Below are positions 7,834-10,270 of a stretch of DNA of 10,270 nucleotides, piece after piece (within the stretch, counting starts at the first letter, position 1; every line of letters starts with the position of its first letter). The position numbers and the translations under genes are program-made. This DNA comes from Cyclostephanos tholiformis (Eukaryota > Bacillariophyta > Thalassiosirophyceae > Thalassiosirales > Thalassiosiraceae): assembly GCA_036939975.1 (NCBI GenBank), contig JALLPB010001325.1, forward strand, positions 1-10,270, given 5' to 3'. The notes below the pieces were generated by a model. It saw only the letters and a list, made by a program, of their open reading frames with translations, was not told the origin of the DNA and did not search any database.

Positions 7834-8428
7834 TATCCTTCCAAGAGTATGTCTTACCAAGTCCTATGTAGTATCCAACAGATCATCTCTTACTTCAATC
7901 TCACAATCATGCATCATGGTGATTACCCATGCCCATTCTGCTGGACAACACTCTTTATCTGCCTCATCCACCACCCTCAGGATGAAGGCTCGGCAGAAGA
8001 TGATCACATCCTCTTCCAGTAAAAATCACATCCCTTGCCACCTCCATCCAATGCTCCTACCCCCAAGGCTAGGAATAAGAACAGTACTCCCCCGACTACT
8101 CATCGTAGTCCAAAGCCTGCCACACTGCAGCTCACTCAGTTAGAAAAAGAATGCTTGAGGTACTTTTTATGATAACCAATGATCTTTCACCACACAAGAT
8201 GGCTACCACAGCCAAGGCAATTTGCAAAACCCTCCTCAACTCTCCGCGTGCATCATCAGCCCCAAATCTTAAATTGCAACTGAAGGGATTGGAAAAAAAA
8301 AGTTGAATGACATTACTTTAAAATCTCCCAAACAAAGATTACCCTCCCTTGCCATGTTTTGGGGTGCACTCATCAATTTACTTGCAATAGGACACCCTCA
8401 TCATTGCATCATCACAAGTCACAACTGA
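7834..8428 (+). pseudogene. Unidentified decayed coding region in three frames
   Basis: Three consecutive open pieces on the plus strand join with small indels. Frame 1 runs from about 7834: M-H-H-G-D-Y-P-C-P-F-C-W, D-E-G-S-A-E-D-D-H, TAA at 8020, then a Pro/Thr/Ser/Lys-rich stretch and T-L-Q-L-T-Q-L-E-K-E-C-L. Near 8155-8165 the reading moves to frame 3: V-L-F-M-I-T-N-D-L-S-P-H-K-M, A-I-C-K-T-L-L-N-S-P-R-A-S-S. At the A9 run (8293-8301) it moves to frame 2: L-N-D-I-T-L-K-S-P-K-Q-R-L-P-S-L-A-M-F-W, ending with TGA at 8426. Hydrophilic linker, then a more structured part, is protein-like, but I recognise no family. The 3' end overlaps the convergent transposase remnant by about 50 bases. It could be part of another element or a host-gene fragment; the frame joins are my inference. 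Confidence 0.4.
8293..8301 (+). repeat. Poly-A run (A9) at a frame junction
   Basis: Nine A bases inside the unidentified decayed coding region. Ten would keep G-L-E-K-K-K-L-N-D-I-T in one frame, so loss of one A is the likely cause of this frameshift. Confidence 0.6.
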
Positions 8429-10270
8429 TACACCATTGTCTCCCCCATGATGTGCCTTATTCATTTGTGTCATTTCCCTAATGAGTGCATCCCCTGGATA
8501 TGCCAGGCTTTTTGGTCTATAGGTTACCATCTGCACCAACGTTTTCTTCCAAAATTGTGGACCAGATACAGGAGTAATTTCCCATTCCTCATCAACCCCT
8601 TCCTCTGTGCATTGCAAGTACAACTCATATGCCATTGACATGGCAATTGCTTTTCCATGTCTCATCGGTGCGTGCCACCACTTCCATGATTTGTATGATG
8701 AATCCCAAGACAATAGCATCTGATCTATTTTGTCAACAGCACTGTAGTTTTTCAAGTACATCTCTTGTACTTCATTCATTTCAATGCCCCATTGTCTCTT
8801 CTGATCTCCCCTCCTTTTGTTGCACTCCCTGACATACAACCCAACCTTGGACAAAGCATTTACATAAGATATATTTGTGCCTCCTGTAGATTGGAATGAT
8901 ACGTGAATGAGAATGTATCCTTTATTCTTCTAATTTTCTGGAACTGTTATCATTGCAATTATTGGTTATTCAAACCATGTCACCTTGGACCTTAGGTTGA
9001 TTGCCTTACCCTTCAAGTTGTGGAAGTATCTACCATGTCTGCATGTCATTGTTGCTTTCCACCCTCTTTCCCCTGTATACTTTAAAATGTTGTCCCCTCT
9101 GAAGTAATTGTCCATTGCTACATGAACCTTCTCTCTGAAAATTTGCCTTCTCTTATCATTTTCAGGCTTGGCTGTGCCAATAGCTAGAGGATCTATCATT
9201 TTGAGTAATCTTACAATCTCAGCTGGATCGGTGGCAGTGAAAGGTTTGGTCACAGGAAAAAAATGTGACATGGTGTCCAGGTATAAAAAAATCTCCTCCT
9301 CGAATCAAGCAGGAGGACATGTTGCCCCCTTAGTCTGTTTTCTTACCCATTAGTCTGCTATGGACATCCACATATCTGGCATTTGCCCAAGTTGTTTCAT
9401 CACCAGTTACATTGAGTCCTCCAAATAGAATAATCTAGTTCATGTTGTGTGTCATGATGTCTCATATCAGTTTATACTTTTGTGTAGGATCAAAAGTTTG
9501 CTCACCTTTCTTCATTTCACACCAGTACTGATTCTGTTTTAGACATGACTTGATATTGATCCACCTCCGATAGCTCATTGCCTCAGCTATGTGTCTGTCA
9601 TAGGTGTTTGTTTGATTCATCATCCAGCAGTCATGGATATCATTATTTAGATTCCTGCAAACTATACTGTCCCAGATTGGTCTGACCAAACTTGTGACCA
9701 TGCATTCCACTCCTTCGTTTTACTCCGTTTGCATAATGGTTTGTGTTTTCTGCCACGCCCTCATAATATCCCATCCTTGGATCATTTCTTATACCAGAAA
9801 AGTGTTGATCAACTATTGCCACAAGGAGTTGGTAGAAGAAGAGGGCATCACATTCTACCATCCTATCATGGTTCAGTCCCATCTTTATTAAATAATTCCT
9901 ATCTAGCTTCATGCTTCTGTCATCAGGAAATAGGTTGTCATGCATAGCTCAAGTTTCCAACCATTGTAAAAAGACTCACATCTTCCAATCTCTTGTTTGT
10001 TGGTTTGGGGATTTATTGGAACGGGAAATGTGCCAGATGGCATCATATGATGTAAATACCGGCCTCCTTTCTTGTCAAAGACTGGACAAAAAGTAAACTG
10101 ACTCCAATTTCCTGGATTGTCTGTTTCCTCAAATGTTATTTCTCGCTTCATCAATTTCATTTCAGGGGCTATGTAATCCTTTGGTGGACATGGTGGTAAC
10201 TGCGTTACCTCGGGTAGATGAGAGTAAAGCAACAATAAACTAGTGAAGAGTGATAATTGTGAGCTTAGAG
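8378..10270 (-). pseudogene. PiggyBac-like transposase (DDE_Tnp_1_7) pseudogene, 5' end beyond window
   Basis: This family cuts and pastes DNA at TTAA sites using three Asp residues. Reading right to left, frames join near 9947, 9700 and 9335. In order: N-terminal region open from the window edge (P-P-C-P-P-K-D-Y-I-A-P-E); E-N-T-N-H-Y-A-N-G; I-A-E-A-M-S-Y-R-R-W; T-G-D-E-T-T-W with catalytic Asp 9399-9401; V-H-V-A-M-D-N-Y-F with Asp 9110-9112; H-V-S-F-Q-S-T-G-G; Q-W-G-I-E-M-N-E; N-Y-S-A-V-D-K-I-D-Q-M with Asp 8732-8734; and S-W-K-W-W-H-A-P. Stops interrupt at 9462-9464, 9435-9437, 9330-9332, 9305-9307, 8966-8968 and 8930-8932. From 9271 down to 8378 only one frame is used. The C-terminus ends at 8378 with no clear cysteine-rich tail. 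No terminal inverted repeat or TTAA duplication could be placed. About 630 codons are visible, near the family's usual size. Confidence 0.85.

Overview
The window looks like repeat-rich eukaryotic nuclear DNA, most likely from a diatom or another stramenopile alga. That attribution is inference: it rests on the protein style of two decayed transposable elements, a Copia-type gag-pol with features I associate with algal lineages and a PiggyBac-like transposase with a G-D-E-T-T-W active-site segment. No intact gene, no RNA gene and nothing prokaryotic was found.

Layout. Positions 1-1410 are a 5' flank with no recognisable gene and no LTR I can confirm. Positions 1411-6442 (+) hold a decayed Ty1/Copia retrotransposon readable in the normal Copia order: gag, zinc knuckle, protease, pre-integrase/integrase, proline-rich linker, reverse transcriptase, RNase H. 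It carries about nine in-frame stops and at least nine frameshifts, and has lost key RT and RNase H residues. Its gag is split by a clean 344-bp insertion (2068-2411) with TG...CA ends and a 4-bp target duplication, probably a solo LTR. Positions 6443-7833 are AT-rich. They include a degenerate tandem array with a unit of about 115 bp (6640-7145), a GC-richer coding-like piece (7146-7379) and scattered further repeat copies. Positions 7834-8428 (+) hold a broken, unidentified coding region pieced together from three frames. Positions 8378-10270 (-) are a decayed PiggyBac-like (DDE_Tnp_1_7) transposase whose N-terminus runs off the right edge.

How it fits together. This is a graveyard of mobile elements with no working pathway. 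The order of events in gag is clear: the Copia element landed first, then the 344-bp element inserted into it. Many inactivating changes in both the Copia and PiggyBac remnants look like C-to-T or G-to-A transitions, as expected from cytosine deamination of silenced repeats. No ancestor is available in the window to prove that.
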